A program made the translations under genes and the position numbers. The notes below the pieces were generated by a model that saw only the letters and a program-made list of their open reading frames with translations, was not told the origin of the DNA and made no database searches. From Byssovorax sp. (GTDB taxonomy: Bacteria; Myxococcota_A; Polyangia; Polyangiales; Polyangiaceae): a stretch of 64,000 bases of DNA. The DNA lies in assembly GCA_025362495.1 (NCBI GenBank), contig JANYGI010000011.1:22830-86829 (forward strand). The letters run 5' to 3'. Shown piece by piece: positions 18,916 to 26,426 of this stretch. Positions within the stretch are counted from its first letter, which is position 1. Every line of letters starts with the position of its first letter.

Positions 18916-19515
18916 TTACTCGATTTTCACGCGGTAGCTCTGCCAGCCAACGCCGCCGCGATCGTCGCGCACGACGAGCCAGAGCCTGGCCTCGCCGGGC
19001 GCGTCGGGCGCGGTCCAGGTGTCGTCCGCGTCGCTGCGCGCGGCCTCGTCGCCGGCGCGCCCGCTGCTGTCGGCCGCGAGCGCGCCGGCGGTGGTGAACC
19101 ACGAAACGCGGATCGCCTCGCGACGAAGGGAGACGACGCGCCTCGGGATCGAACCACACGTACTGCTCGGCGCCCGTGCAGCTCGCTGGCGCGGATCCGG
19201 TCGCGCAGGCAGTCCACGACGCGCGCAGCGGCACGCTCTCGCCGCGCGCGACGGTCGCTCCCGGCGCGGGGCCGGGCGCATCGGGCGTGATGACCGTGCG
19301 CTCACGCGCAGGCGCACGGGCTGATAAAAGCCGCCGGTGGGATCGGGATCGACCGCGCGCCCGACAGGCTCGCCGGCCTCGGCCGGTGACGCCGCGATCG
19401 CGAGCAGCCGTGGGCCGGCGATCTGGAACCCGCGATCGTCGAGCTCCGGCGTGCAGGCGGGGAGGAGAATCGTTGCAGCAGCAACGATCGCGGCGCGTCG
19501 AGCCGCGGTCACCAC
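18916..19515 (-). pseudogene. Lipoprotein gene with two compensating frameshifts
   Basis: The frame from the ATG at 19515 begins with a good lipoprotein signal (TILLPACTPELDD) and ends with a sensible beta-rich tail (DAPGEARLWLVVRDDRGGVGW). The middle (about 19150-19305) is Arg/Pro/Ala-rich nonsense in that frame. In another frame the same stretch reads TVITPDAPGPAPGATVARGE...CTGAEQYVWFDPE, which fits a secreted protein. Two single-base shifts, near 19306 and 19148, would restore one continuous product. This is either an eroding gene or consensus error. It lies immediately beside the broken TonB-receptor gene, likely its former partner. Confidence 0.6.
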
Positions 19516-20968
19516 GCGAAGCGCGCCCCGAGCGAAGGCAGGATGGGCAGGCCGGTGATTGCGCTCTCTCGGGTGTAATCGCGGGTGTACACGAGCTCCT
19601 CCGGGTTCTGTCGGTTGGTGGCGTTCTGCACGTCGAGGTAGTTCTCGAGCTCGCTCGCGCCGATCACGAAACGCTTGGAAACACGGACACCCAGCGCGAA
19701 GAAGGCCGGGATGCGGATCGAGCTTTGCGGGCCGAGCACCGGCTCGAAGGTGTCGTTGCGCGCGTCGTAGTAGGCGCCGCGGACGGGCGTGCGCGGGCGC
19801 CGATGCGGTACGACGCGAGCGCCGTCAGCACGTGCGTCTGATCGAAATCGAAGAGCCGCCACGCCGCGCCGTCGCGCGAGCGGCGCTCGCTGCGGAGGAT
19901 GCTGTACGAGATCCACCCGAAGAGGCCGGCTCGGCGTGGCGCCCTCGACCGGCGTGCGACGGCTGCCGCTGATCACGTACGGATCGAAGCGCAGCCCCGG
20001 GAGCAGGTGCAGGCGATCGTTCACGAGCGAAACATCGGCCTCGGCGAAGGGCGCGACGCCGGCGACGACCGCGCTCCAGGTGTCGGCGTTGACGCGATCC
20101 GAGGGCGCCTGGCCGAAGACGCGCGCGTCGCCTTCGCGCGGCGGCGACGTCACCGATCCGGCGCGATGGATCGACGCGCTCACGGCCTCGGCGTCGACGC
20201 CGGTGGTGACGACGACGCCGGCGATCGGCTTGCCGCGCCAGCTCGCGCGCAGGCCGAAGAGCGTGGCGTCGTTCGTCAGCGAGGCCGGCGTCCCGCCGAA
20301 GCGGCTCACCAGCGTCGAGGCGTCGGCGCCCACCCACGGCGTGACGGTGACGACGCTCCCGTCCTGGTTTTCCCGACGAACGCGCGCATACACGCGCCCC
20401 CAGCGCAGCGTCGTCGACTCGGTCTTGCGCTGCGCGGGATCGGCGCTCGGCGTCGAGCGATCGGTGGCGTCGGACGAGGCGAGCCCGCCGACCTCGAACG
20501 TCGTGCGCGCGTCGGGCCGGTAGATCAAGCGCGCCTGCCCGTCGGCGTAGCGCGGGATCGGGAAGAGCGAGCTGACGTCGCGCGAGGTGAACACCGGCAA
20601 GAGCGCGTCGAGGTAGCTCTTGCGCGCGGCGACCTCGACGTGGAATCTGTCGCCGATCGACGCGCGGACCGAGCCCGCGGCGTCGAGCACGTCGGCGCCC
20701 ACGGATCCATGAAACCCCTTGTCTTACAGGGGATCGAGCGCGACCGTCACCAGGCCACCGAGGCCGCGGCCGTAGCTCGCGCCGTAGCCGCCGGGAGCGA
20801 CCTCGACCGACTTCACGAGGTCGGAGTGCACGACCGAGCGCAGCCCGCCGTCGTGGTACAGGCGCGGCACCCGCACCCCGTCGACGTAGACGCGCGTGTC
20901 CTCGGGCGACGCGCCCCACACCACGAGCGCGCCCGATCCCACCGTCGATCGCGCCACGCCGGCCACGG
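19509..20968 (-). pseudogene. TonB-dependent receptor, multiply disrupted
   Basis: Pieces of one outer-membrane receptor. The plug (SPEDTRVYVDGVRVPRLYHD, GGYGASYGRGLGGLVTV) is followed by an in-frame TAA near 20729. Translation beyond it continues the same family sequence (DKGFHGSVGADVLDAAGSV). The barrel then shifts frame near 19930 (the LFGWISYSILRSERRSRDGA segment lies in another frame) and again near 19790, and ends in IGASELENYLDVQNATNR and GARFAW. No signal peptide or TonB box is present: the plug is joined directly to an ExbD remnant. With one stop, two frameshifts and a missing N-terminus it should be non-functional unless the assembly is wrong here. Confidence 0.75.
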
Positions 20969-21095
20969 GGTGATCGCGAGCTTCGAGATGCCCTCGATCT
21001 TCGCGAGATCGATCACGTGAACGACCTGCCCGTGGAGCGCGTGCTCGTCGGCGCTGATCGCCAGGTTCACGTCGGGAATCGCGGCAATTCAGGCG
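20966..21095 (-). pseudogene. ExbD/TolR C-terminal remnant fused to receptor plug
   Basis: About 40 codons reading IPDVNLAISADEHALHG and QVVHVIDLAKIEGISKLAI. This matches the periplasmic C-terminal domain of ExbD/TolR biopolymer-transport proteins (the ADE..HG.VV.VIDL...G..K.AI pattern). Upstream is a stop codon, and no ExbD membrane helix is present. Downstream the reading runs straight into the TonB-receptor plug out of frame, so a deletion appears to have removed everything between the two genes. Confidence 0.6.
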
Positions 21096-21238
21096 ATCTG
21101 TGGCCAAGCGACGTCCGCTCCAGCAGCGGGGCCGGTCCGGGGGCGCGGCGTCGGGGGAACCGCGGCGGCGCGACCTCGTCACGAGGCTCCGGGAGGGGAG
21201 GGGAGCGAGCGTGTCAGTCGACGGCGATGCGAGAGGAC

Positions 21239-21268
21239 AAAAAGCAAAAACCCGGAGTTACCCGGGTT
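21239..21268 (-). terminator. Intrinsic terminator of the tRNA operon
   Basis: On the minus strand AACCCGG pairs with CCGGGTT across a six-base loop and is followed by a T-rich run (TTT-GC-TTTTT). It starts 11 nt after the tRNA-Lys 3' end. Confidence 0.85.
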
Positions 21269-21278
21269 CTACTTTCAA

Positions 21279-21351
21279 TGGGCCATGAAGGACTTGAACC
21301 TTCAGCCAAAGGATTAAGAGTCCTCTGCTCTACCAATTGAGCTAATGGCCC
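21279..21351 (-). tRNA. tRNA-Lys (CTT anticodon)
   Basis: A 73-nt cloverleaf. The acceptor arm GGGCCAT pairs with ATGGCCC, the D-arm is AGCTCAATTGGTAGAGC, the anticodon loop CTCTTAA is closed by GGA/TCC, and the T-arm is GAAGG-TTCAAGT-CCTTC. The anticodon CTT reads AAG (Lys). CCA is not encoded. It is co-transcribed with tRNA-Arg upstream. Confidence 0.96.
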
Positions 21352-21417
21352 GAACGTATGATTTCAAAAGTTAGTCAGGACAACCGCTGGAAAGCGCGAC
21401 CGAATCGTTCGGCCCGG

Positions 21418-21491
21418 TGCGCCCGGCCCGATTCGAACGGGCGACCACCGGATTCGAAGTCCGAGGCTCTATCCAGCTGAGCTACGGGCGC
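21418..21491 (-). tRNA. tRNA-Arg (TCG anticodon)
   Basis: A 74-nt cloverleaf. The acceptor arm GCGCCCG pairs with CGGGCGC, the D-arm is AGCTCAGCTGGATAGAGC, the anticodon loop CTTCGAA is closed by CGGA/TCCG, and the T-arm is CCCG-TTCGAAT-CGGG. The anticodon TCG reads CGA (Arg). CCA is not encoded. It is the first gene of the two-tRNA operon. Confidence 0.96.
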
Positions 21492-21531
21492 TCACGCCTC
21501 GTCGCCGTTTCGGGCGGCGAAGAGAGACCCG

Positions 21532-21560
21532 CTTCTAATCGGCGCCCTGCTTCATGTCAA
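21532..21560 (-). promoter_or_regulatory. Sigma-70 promoter of the tRNA-Arg/tRNA-Lys operon
   Basis: On the minus strand a perfect TTGACA (-35), a 17-nt spacer and TAGAAG (-10), placing the start about 33 nt before the tRNA-Arg 5' end. It is one of the few sites in the window with both boxes. Confidence 0.8.
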
Positions 21561-21585
21561 GGAATGCCGTGTCGGTTTTTGCAGC

Positions 21586-21591
21586 TATCCT
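21586..21591 (+). promoter_or_regulatory. -10-like TATCCT, 7 nt before start
   Basis: TATCCT ends 7 nt before the ATG at 21599. This supports that start over the ATG at 21554, which lies inside the tRNA promoter region. Confidence 0.5.
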
Positions 21592-21598
21592 CCCGCGC

Positions 21599-22204
21599 AT
21601 GACCGCCACCGCTGCCGCCACCGGATCTGCCCGCTCTCTCTCGGCTCTTCTTCGCGCCGGCGCCTCGTCGCGGGAGATGGCCGAGCACCTCGACGGACTC
21701 TCGTCCGCGGCGCGGCTCGAGCAGGTCCTGGCGATCACCGGGGGCGGGGTCGGCAAGCTCTACGCGGCCGTGGCCGACGCGCCCACGGTCACGCCGGAAG
21801 AGTTCCTCCCCCCGTCGACGAAGGGCACGCGGATTTTCGAGGGCCGCAACTCGCTCGCCGCGTTCAGCCGCTTTCAGAAGCGTTTCCTGCGACTCGAGAG
21901 CGGGATCATCGTCGGGTACAACCACCAGTCGATGTCGTTCGTGACCGGGCCCGGCTACTTCGTCGTCAAGGCGGCGAACGGCGAGGGCGAGCACGGCAAG
22001 GAGCTGTTCTTCGACTACACCGTGCCCCCGCCGGAGACGCCCGCGGGCTGGCCCGACTTCAAGCCCAACGATCGTGGTCTCTCGAAGCTCGTCTACAGCG
22101 ACATGCTCGACTACTGCCGGCGGGTCGCGCGCGGGGTCGTGGTCGGCAAGGCGTACCGCAAGGGCGTCGACCAGAACGCGTACTTCACGCTGACGCTGCC
22201 CTAG
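21599..22204 (+). CDS. Conserved hypothetical protein
   Basis: 201 residues, no recognised domain. An Ala/Ser-rich helical N-terminus (RSLSALLRAGASSREMAEHL) is followed by a beta-rich body with KGTRIFEGRNSLAAFSRFQK, IIVGYNHQSMSFVTGPGYF and FFDYTVPP. The C-terminus is Tyr-rich. It has no signal peptide or TM helix, so it should be cytoplasmic. The GC-rich codon use fits a real gene. It is monocistronic, divergent from the tRNA operon. Confidence 0.7.
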   Translation: MTATAAATGSARSLSALLRAGASSREMAEHLDGLSSAARLEQVLAITGGGVGKLYAAVADAPTVTPEEFLPPSTKGTRIFEGRNSLAAFSRFQKRFLRLESGIIVGYNHQSMSFVTGPGYFVVKAANGEGEHGKELFFDYTVPPPETPAGWPDFKPNDRGLSKLVYSDMLDYCRRVARGVVVGKAYRKGVDQNAYFTLTLP

Positions 22205-22205
22205 C

Positions 22206-22233
22206 CGCGAGCAGGTTCGCGCGAGCAGGTTCG
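22206..22233 (+). repeat. Tandem direct repeat, 2 x 14 bp
   Basis: CGCGAGCAGGTTCG occurs twice back to back, starting two bases after the upstream stop codon and ending 40 bp before the next promoter hexamer. It could be replication slippage or a paired binding site. Confidence 0.6.
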
Positions 22234-22273
22234 CGGCGACGATCCTGCGGTATCCGGCGAGGCGAAGGCGCGC

Positions 22274-22279
22274 TAGCGT
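22274..22279 (+). promoter_or_regulatory. -10-like TAGCGT, 9 nt before start
   Basis: TAGCGT ends 9 nt before the ATG of the MepA-like gene at 22289; no Shine-Dalgarno sequence lies between. Confidence 0.5.
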
Positions 22280-22288
22280 GCGCGCGTC

Positions 22289-23182
22289 ATGCTGTACCGG
22301 CGCCTGCTTTCGCTTGCTGCGTTCGCCATCGCTCTCACTGGCCTCGGCGCCGCTGAAGCGAAGCCCGCGAAGAAGAAGCCGACCACCGTCGCCTCGACCA
22401 CGCACGTGACGAAGGGCTCGCACAAGGGCGCGCAGTCGATCGGCGCGCCCAACGCCGGGCACCTCGAAGGGGCGATGCTGCTGCGCGGATCGCACACGCT
22501 CAAGCAGAAGGAGGGCTCGCACTCGTGGGGCCTGCCCGAGCTGGTGCACGCGCTGCAACGCGCCTCGATCAAGGTCGCGAAGAAGCATCGCAACTCGGTG
22601 ATGCTGGTGGGCGATCTCTCGGGGCGCACCGGCGGGTTCCTCGAGCGGCACGGATCGCATCAGACGGGGCGCGACGCCGACGTCGGCCTCTACGTGATGA
22701 ACTCGAAGGGAAAGCCCGTCAACGTGCGGCACTTCGTCGCCTTCGATGCGACGGGCAAGGGCCGCGAGCTGCCGTGGGCCATGTTCGACGAAGCGCGCAA
22801 CTGGGACCTCGTCGAGGCGCTGCTCACCGACGACAAGGCCAGCGTTCGCTACCTGTTCATCTCCAACCCGCTGCGGGCGAAGCTGCTGGCGCAGGCCGCG
22901 AAGAAGCACGCGACCAGGGAGATGATCGCCCGCGCCGCCGCCGCGATGATGAGCCCGCCCGAGGCCGACGTGCACGACGACCACATCCACGTGCGGATCG
23001 CCTGCCCCGAGTCGATGCGCGGGGTGTGCATCGAGGAGGCCATGCAGCGCGTGGGCAGCGGCGACGGCGGCGCGGTGAAGGCCGCCCGCGGCGCCGACGT
23101 CGATGGAGCGGAAGAGAAGACAAGCGAAGGCAAGCCGATGGCGGAGCCGCCGCCGAGCGACGCGTCGAACGAAGCAAAATAA
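22289..23182 (+). CDS. MepA-like penicillin-insensitive murein endopeptidase
   Basis: 297 residues: a signal peptide (to about GAAEA), a Lys-rich linker, then a peptidase M74 domain. Zn-ligand motifs are SHQTGRDADVGLY (about residues 129-141) and HDDHIHVRIACP (about 231-242), the HxH of LAS-type metallopeptidases. The predicted activity is cleavage of D-Ala-meso-DAP cross-links in the periplasm. The last ~45 residues are an acidic, low-complexity tail not seen in E. coli MepA. Confidence 0.88.
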   Translation: MLYRRLLSLAAFAIALTGLGAAEAKPAKKKPTTVASTTHVTKGSHKGAQSIGAPNAGHLEGAMLLRGSHTLKQKEGSHSWGLPELVHALQRASIKVAKKHRNSVMLVGDLSGRTGGFLERHGSHQTGRDADVGLYVMNSKGKPVNVRHFVAFDATGKGRELPWAMFDEARNWDLVEALLTDDKASVRYLFISNPLRAKLLAQAAKKHATREMIARAAAAMMSPPEADVHDDHIHVRIACPESMRGVCIEEAMQRVGSGDGGAVKAARGADVDGAEEKTSEGKPMAEPPPSDASNEAK

Positions 23183-23197
23183 GAGGAAAAAAAAGCT

Positions 23198-23644
23198 CTA
23201 AGCGAAGCGAAGAGAGGCCATGAGGGCCTCGCGCGGAGCCCGCTCGTCTTCCCGGGCGTCCCACTCGCACACGTAGCTCGCGTGCACGAACGAGGCGCCG
23301 TTCGAGAAGAACCAGAGCTGCACGAACTGGCCGCGCAGGGCGTAGACGGCCGTCGCCATCGTCCACTCGCGCCGGGTCTGCGTGGACGCTGAAGACGGCT
23401 CGGCGAGGCCGCGGCGGGCGCCCCAGTCGTGCGCGTGCGCGAGGAGCTCGGCCGGATCATTGCCGGGCTGCTCCTCGGGATGGAACAGCGGAGCCGTCAC
23501 GAGGACGGTGCCCGCGCCGCCGCCGACGGCGGCGAAGCGGACGGGCAGATCGCCGTCCGATTCGGCGAAGGTGGCGTCGTCTTCGCGCTCGGTCCAGCCG
23601 TCGGGGACGACGACGGAAAAGCCTTCGTAAACCTGTCGTTCCAC
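23198..23644 (-). CDS. Small conserved protein, function unknown
   Basis: 148 residues from a GTG. There is no signal peptide. The pattern GFSVVVPDGWTEREDDATFAE, GTVLVTAPLF, FVQLWFFSNGASFVHASYVCEW resembles small beta-sheet proteins related to DUF1795/PsbP-like folds, often linked to secretion immunity or envelope roles. That comparison is weak. TAGAGT ends 7 nt before the GTG. Confidence 0.6.
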   Translation of the reverse strand: MERQVYEGFSVVVPDGWTEREDDATFAESDGDLPVRFAAVGGGAGTVLVTAPLFHPEEQPGNDPAELLAHAHDWGARRGLAEPSSASTQTRREWTMATAVYALRGQFVQLWFFSNGASFVHASYVCEWDAREDERAPREALMASLRFA

Positions 23645-23651
23645 GCCGGGA

Positions 23652-23657
23652 ACTCTA
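23652..23657 (-). promoter_or_regulatory. -10-like TAGAGT, 7 nt before GTG start
   Basis: Minus-strand TAGAGT ends 7 nt before the GTG at 23644, which supports that start codon. Confidence 0.45.
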
Positions 23658-23708
23658 TCAAATCACACCCGATTTGCCCGTGTGAACGACAGGCCGAGCG
23701 GACATTGT

Positions 23709-24482
23709 CTAGCCGATGTCGACCACCATCGGCGCGTGGTCCGAGGGGCGATCGAGCTCGCGCGGGCGGCGATCGATCGAGGCCGCCGTGCAGCGCGCCG
23801 CGAGGGACTTCGTCACCAGCGTGAGGTCGATGCGGACGCCGTGGTTCTTGCGGAACGCGCCCGTGCGGTAGTCCCACCACGAGTAGAGGCCGGCGCCGTC
23901 GTGGTGCGCGCGGAAGGTGTCGACGAGGCCGAAGTCCATCACGTTGCGGAGGGCGGCGCGCTCCTGCGGCGTGACGAGGATCCCGCCCTCCCACTTCGGC
24001 GGATCGTGGACGTCGATGTTCTCGGGCGCGACGTTGAAGTCGCCGCAGAGCAGGAGGTCTTGCGTGTTCGTGTGGTGCGCGTCGAGCTCCTGGCGTAGCC
24101 GCGCGAGCCACTCGAGCTTGTAGGTGAACGCCGGCGCCTCGGGCGTCTGGCCGTTGGGCACGTAGACGTTGATGATGCGAATGCCCTCGATCGTCGCGGC
24201 GATCATCCGCTTCTGCGACTCGGCGTCGTCACCGTCGAGGTTCCGCTTCACGTCGTCGATGGCCAGGCCGAAGCGCGCGCCGATCGCCACGCCGTTGTAC
24301 GTCTTCTGGCCGAGCGTGACGAAGCGGTAGCCCACCTCTTCGAGCTCGCGCATCGGGAATTTCTCGTCCTCGCACTTCGTCTCTTGCAGGCAGATGACGT
24401 CGGGCGCCGAGCGCGCGAGCCAGGCGCCGAGCTGGTCGAGCCGCGACCTGACCGAGTTCACGTTCCACGAGGCGATGCGCAT
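23709..24482 (-). CDS. xthA: Exodeoxyribonuclease III
   Basis: 257 residues, the normal length for XthA-type AP endonuclease/3'-5' exonuclease. Motifs: MRIASWNVNSVRSRL, the metal-binding Glu in ICLQETKCED, the catalytic LLLCGDFNVAP, YSWWDYR and the final SDHAPMVVD with the active-site His. It acts in base-excision repair. It lies 10 bp downstream of the esterase gene (24493), so the two may be co-transcribed, although TAACGT 7 nt before its ATG offers its own promoter. Confidence 0.95.
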   Translation of the reverse strand: MRIASWNVNSVRSRLDQLGAWLARSAPDVICLQETKCEDEKFPMRELEEVGYRFVTLGQKTYNGVAIGARFGLAIDDVKRNLDGDDAESQKRMIAATIEGIRIINVYVPNGQTPEAPAFTYKLEWLARLRQELDAHHTNTQDLLLCGDFNVAPENIDVHDPPKWEGGILVTPQERAALRNVMDFGLVDTFRAHHDGAGLYSWWDYRTGAFRKNHGVRIDLTLVTKSLAARCTAASIDRRPRELDRPSDHAPMVVDIG

Positions 24483-24489
24483 GCGCGGG

Positions 24490-24495
24490 ACGTTA
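24490..24495 (-). promoter_or_regulatory. -10-like TAACGT before xthA
   Basis: Minus-strand TAACGT ends 7 nt before the ATG at 24482. It overlaps the stop of the upstream esterase gene. Confidence 0.45.
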
Positions 24496-25335
24496 CCTCG
24501 CGTCGCGGGAGGGCGCGAGCGCTCCGGCGACGAGGGCGAACAAGGCCTCCGGAGCGTCGACGTGGACCCAGTGGCCCGCCCCTTCGAGGACGTGCGTTAG
24601 GACCGTGGATCCGAGGCCGGCGAGGCGCGCGCGATCGGCGGGATCGAGGGCGTCCGAGGCCCCGCCGACGACCATGTGGAGCTCGCGCGCGAGGCGGCCT
24701 TCTTCGAGGACGGGCCAGAGATCGACGGCGAAATAATCGTCGAGGAGGGCCTGGATGGCGTCGAGATCGAGCCGGAGGCGGAAGGCGTCGCCCTCGCGGC
24801 GCAGGTTCATCGCCAGCCACTCGGCGGTCCCGCGCGAGAGGCCGTGCTCGGCCGTGATAGCGAAGAAGGCCTCGCGCGAGGGCAGCGTCTGCGGCATGGC
24901 CCGGAGCATCGCCACGATCTGCGCGGTCGCGCCCGCGCGTTGGCCTCGCGGCCGCGCGCTCGGCGACGCGTCGAGGATCCAGGCTTGATCGAGGCGATCG
25001 CCGCGGCGATCGAGGTAGCGGAGCGCGACCTTGCCGCCGAACGAGTGGCCGAGCACGCCCGCGATCGGCAGGCCGAGGTGGTCGCCGAGGCGCACGAGAT
25101 CGTCGGCCGCGGCGGCGAGGGTGTGCGGCGGCGGCGCGCCTTGCGAGAGCCCGTGCATGCGCAGATCAGGCAAAATGAAGCCCCATTCGGGGGCCGCCGC
25201 CGCGAGCCGCTTCGCCAGCGAGCGGAGGTTCGTCCCCGATCCGAGGATGCCATGGAGCACGAACATCCACCGCGACGGCTCCGCGTTCGGAGCCGTGAGG
25301 AGGGCGTGCTGGAGGAGGAACGGCGCGTCGCTCAT
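24493..25335 (-). CDS. Alpha/beta-hydrolase fold esterase
   Basis: 280 residues, YbfF/acyl-esterase-like. The oxyanion strand is FVLHGILGSGTN, the nucleophile elbow GHSFGG (Ser about residue 97), the acid Asp is likely in VVGGASDALD and the His in GAGHWVHVDAPE. It is cytoplasmic, with no signal. The substrate is unknown; relatives hydrolyse short acyl or thioester substrates. TAGGCT ends 10 nt before the ATG. Confidence 0.85.
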   Translation of the reverse strand: MSDAPFLLQHALLTAPNAEPSRWMFVLHGILGSGTNLRSLAKRLAAAAPEWGFILPDLRMHGLSQGAPPPHTLAAAADDLVRLGDHLGLPIAGVLGHSFGGKVALRYLDRRGDRLDQAWILDASPSARPRGQRAGATAQIVAMLRAMPQTLPSREAFFAITAEHGLSRGTAEWLAMNLRREGDAFRLRLDLDAIQALLDDYFAVDLWPVLEEGRLARELHMVVGGASDALDPADRARLAGLGSTVLTHVLEGAGHWVHVDAPEALFALVAGALAPSRDAR

Positions 25336-25345
25336 GAGGGCGCGG

Positions 25346-25351
25346 AGCCTA
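25346..25351 (-). promoter_or_regulatory. -10-like TAGGCT, 10 nt before start
   Basis: Minus-strand TAGGCT lies 10 nt before the esterase ATG at 25335. There is no other start signal. Confidence 0.45.
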
Positions 25352-25378
25352 GTCGAGCCGGGGCCTGGAGCGGAGCCG

Positions 25379-26044
25379 TTACGCTTCGATCAGGCCGGTG
25401 CGCACCGCGATGCGGGTGAGCTCGACCGCGCTCTTGCAGCCGAGCTTGGCGTAGATGCGGACGCGGTGTGTCTCCACCGTCTTCGGGCTGATGGTGAGGC
25501 GAGCCGCGGTGTCGCGCGTCGACATGCCGCCCGCGAGCAGGCGCAGGACCTGGCGCTCGCGCTGGGTGAGCGAATCGAGCCCGCTGCTGCCCTCGGCGCC
25601 GACGGGCTTGCGCATCGCGCGCACCACCGCGCTGGCGATGTTGGCGCTGAGCGGCGCCCCGCCGACGGCGACGTTGCGGATGCCCTCGATCACCTCTTCG
25701 AGGCGCGATGTCTTCACGAGATAGCCGTGCGCGCCGGCCCGGAGCGCCTCGGCCACGCGGAACTCGTCGTCGTAGCCGCTGAGCACGAGCAGCTTGGTGG
25801 TGGGCAGCTGAATGCGGAGCGCGCAGAGCAGCTCGATCCCGTCGCGATCGGGGATGTTGAGGTCGACCAGGGCCACGTCCGGCGTCATCACCGCGGCGTC
25901 CTTCAAGGCCTCTCCGGCGGTGCCCGCTTGCCCGATGACCTCCATGTCGAGCTCGTCCTCGATGGCGCGCGCGAACCCTTCACGGACGATGGGATGATCG
26001 TCGATCAGGTAGATTTTGATCCGGTGCGAAGAGCTCTCCAGCAT
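25379..26044 (-). CDS. NarL/LuxR-type response regulator (orphan)
   Basis: 221 residues from the ATG at 26044; a GTG two codons earlier is an alternative. The receiver domain has the acidic pair in YLIDDHP and the phospho-acceptor Asp in ALVDLNIPD (about residue 61). The LuxR helix-turn-helix at the C-terminus reads LTQRERQVLRLLAGGMSTR and KTVETHRVRIYAKL. No histidine kinase is nearby, so its partner is encoded elsewhere. The non-coding region upstream contains an inverted repeat that could be its operator. Confidence 0.93.
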   Translation of the reverse strand: MLESSSHRIKIYLIDDHPIVREGFARAIEDELDMEVIGQAGTAGEALKDAAVMTPDVALVDLNIPDRDGIELLCALRIQLPTTKLLVLSGYDDEFRVAEALRAGAHGYLVKTSRLEEVIEGIRNVAVGGAPLSANIASAVVRAMRKPVGAEGSSGLDSLTQRERQVLRLLAGGMSTRDTAARLTISPKTVETHRVRIYAKLGCKSAVELTRIAVRTGLIEA

Positions 26045-26426
26045 GGTCACCCTGGGGGCTGACCGTACACGACGGCCTTATCGATCTGATTCAGACGCAG
26101 AGGCCTGCCTGCGTCAAGCATCGGGGCGGGTATCACCAGGAATCAGGACACTCCTGGTGCGGTGTTCTGGAAAAGCATGGTTGAAGCGATGTGGGCACGT
26201 GCTCGCGCTGGAAACGAAGGCGCATCCTGGGCTCGATCGTGCGCATCGAGCGCGCGCGAGGAAAAGCGAATCAATTCCGGGAATATACAGTCTGTCGCTC
26301 TGTCCAGTAATCGGTCTTCGCTCTGCCTCCACCCGGTTGCAGCACCGCTATGACCCCTGTGAAAGCACCCGGGTCGCAACAATAGATTGACAGCCTCGGG
26401 AAAACCCGCTTGGCGGCTCGGCGCGT
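26045..26426. other. Non-coding divergent region with inverted repeat
   Basis: 382 bp between the response regulator and the HAD-GH65 gene with no credible ORF and lower GC than its surroundings. It holds a perfect 8-bp inverted repeat at 26134-26159, a small GGTCA/TGACC hairpin at the regulator side, and a plus-strand TTGACA at 26387-26392 followed by CGGG-AAAA-CCCG. No convincing -10 follows at the right distance. Confidence 0.6.
26134..26159. repeat. Inverted repeat CACCAGGA-N10-TCCTGGTG
   Basis: A perfect 8-bp inverted repeat with a 10-nt spacer, so the half-sites are about 1.7 helical turns apart. It lies about 90 bp upstream of the orphan response-regulator gene and could be an operator or a hairpin. 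Confidence 0.55.

Noticed and set aside
21279..21491. tRNA operon as an integration site for a mobile element
   Set aside because: No duplicated tRNA 3' end, integrase or attachment repeat is visible within the window, although the adjacent TonB locus is decayed.
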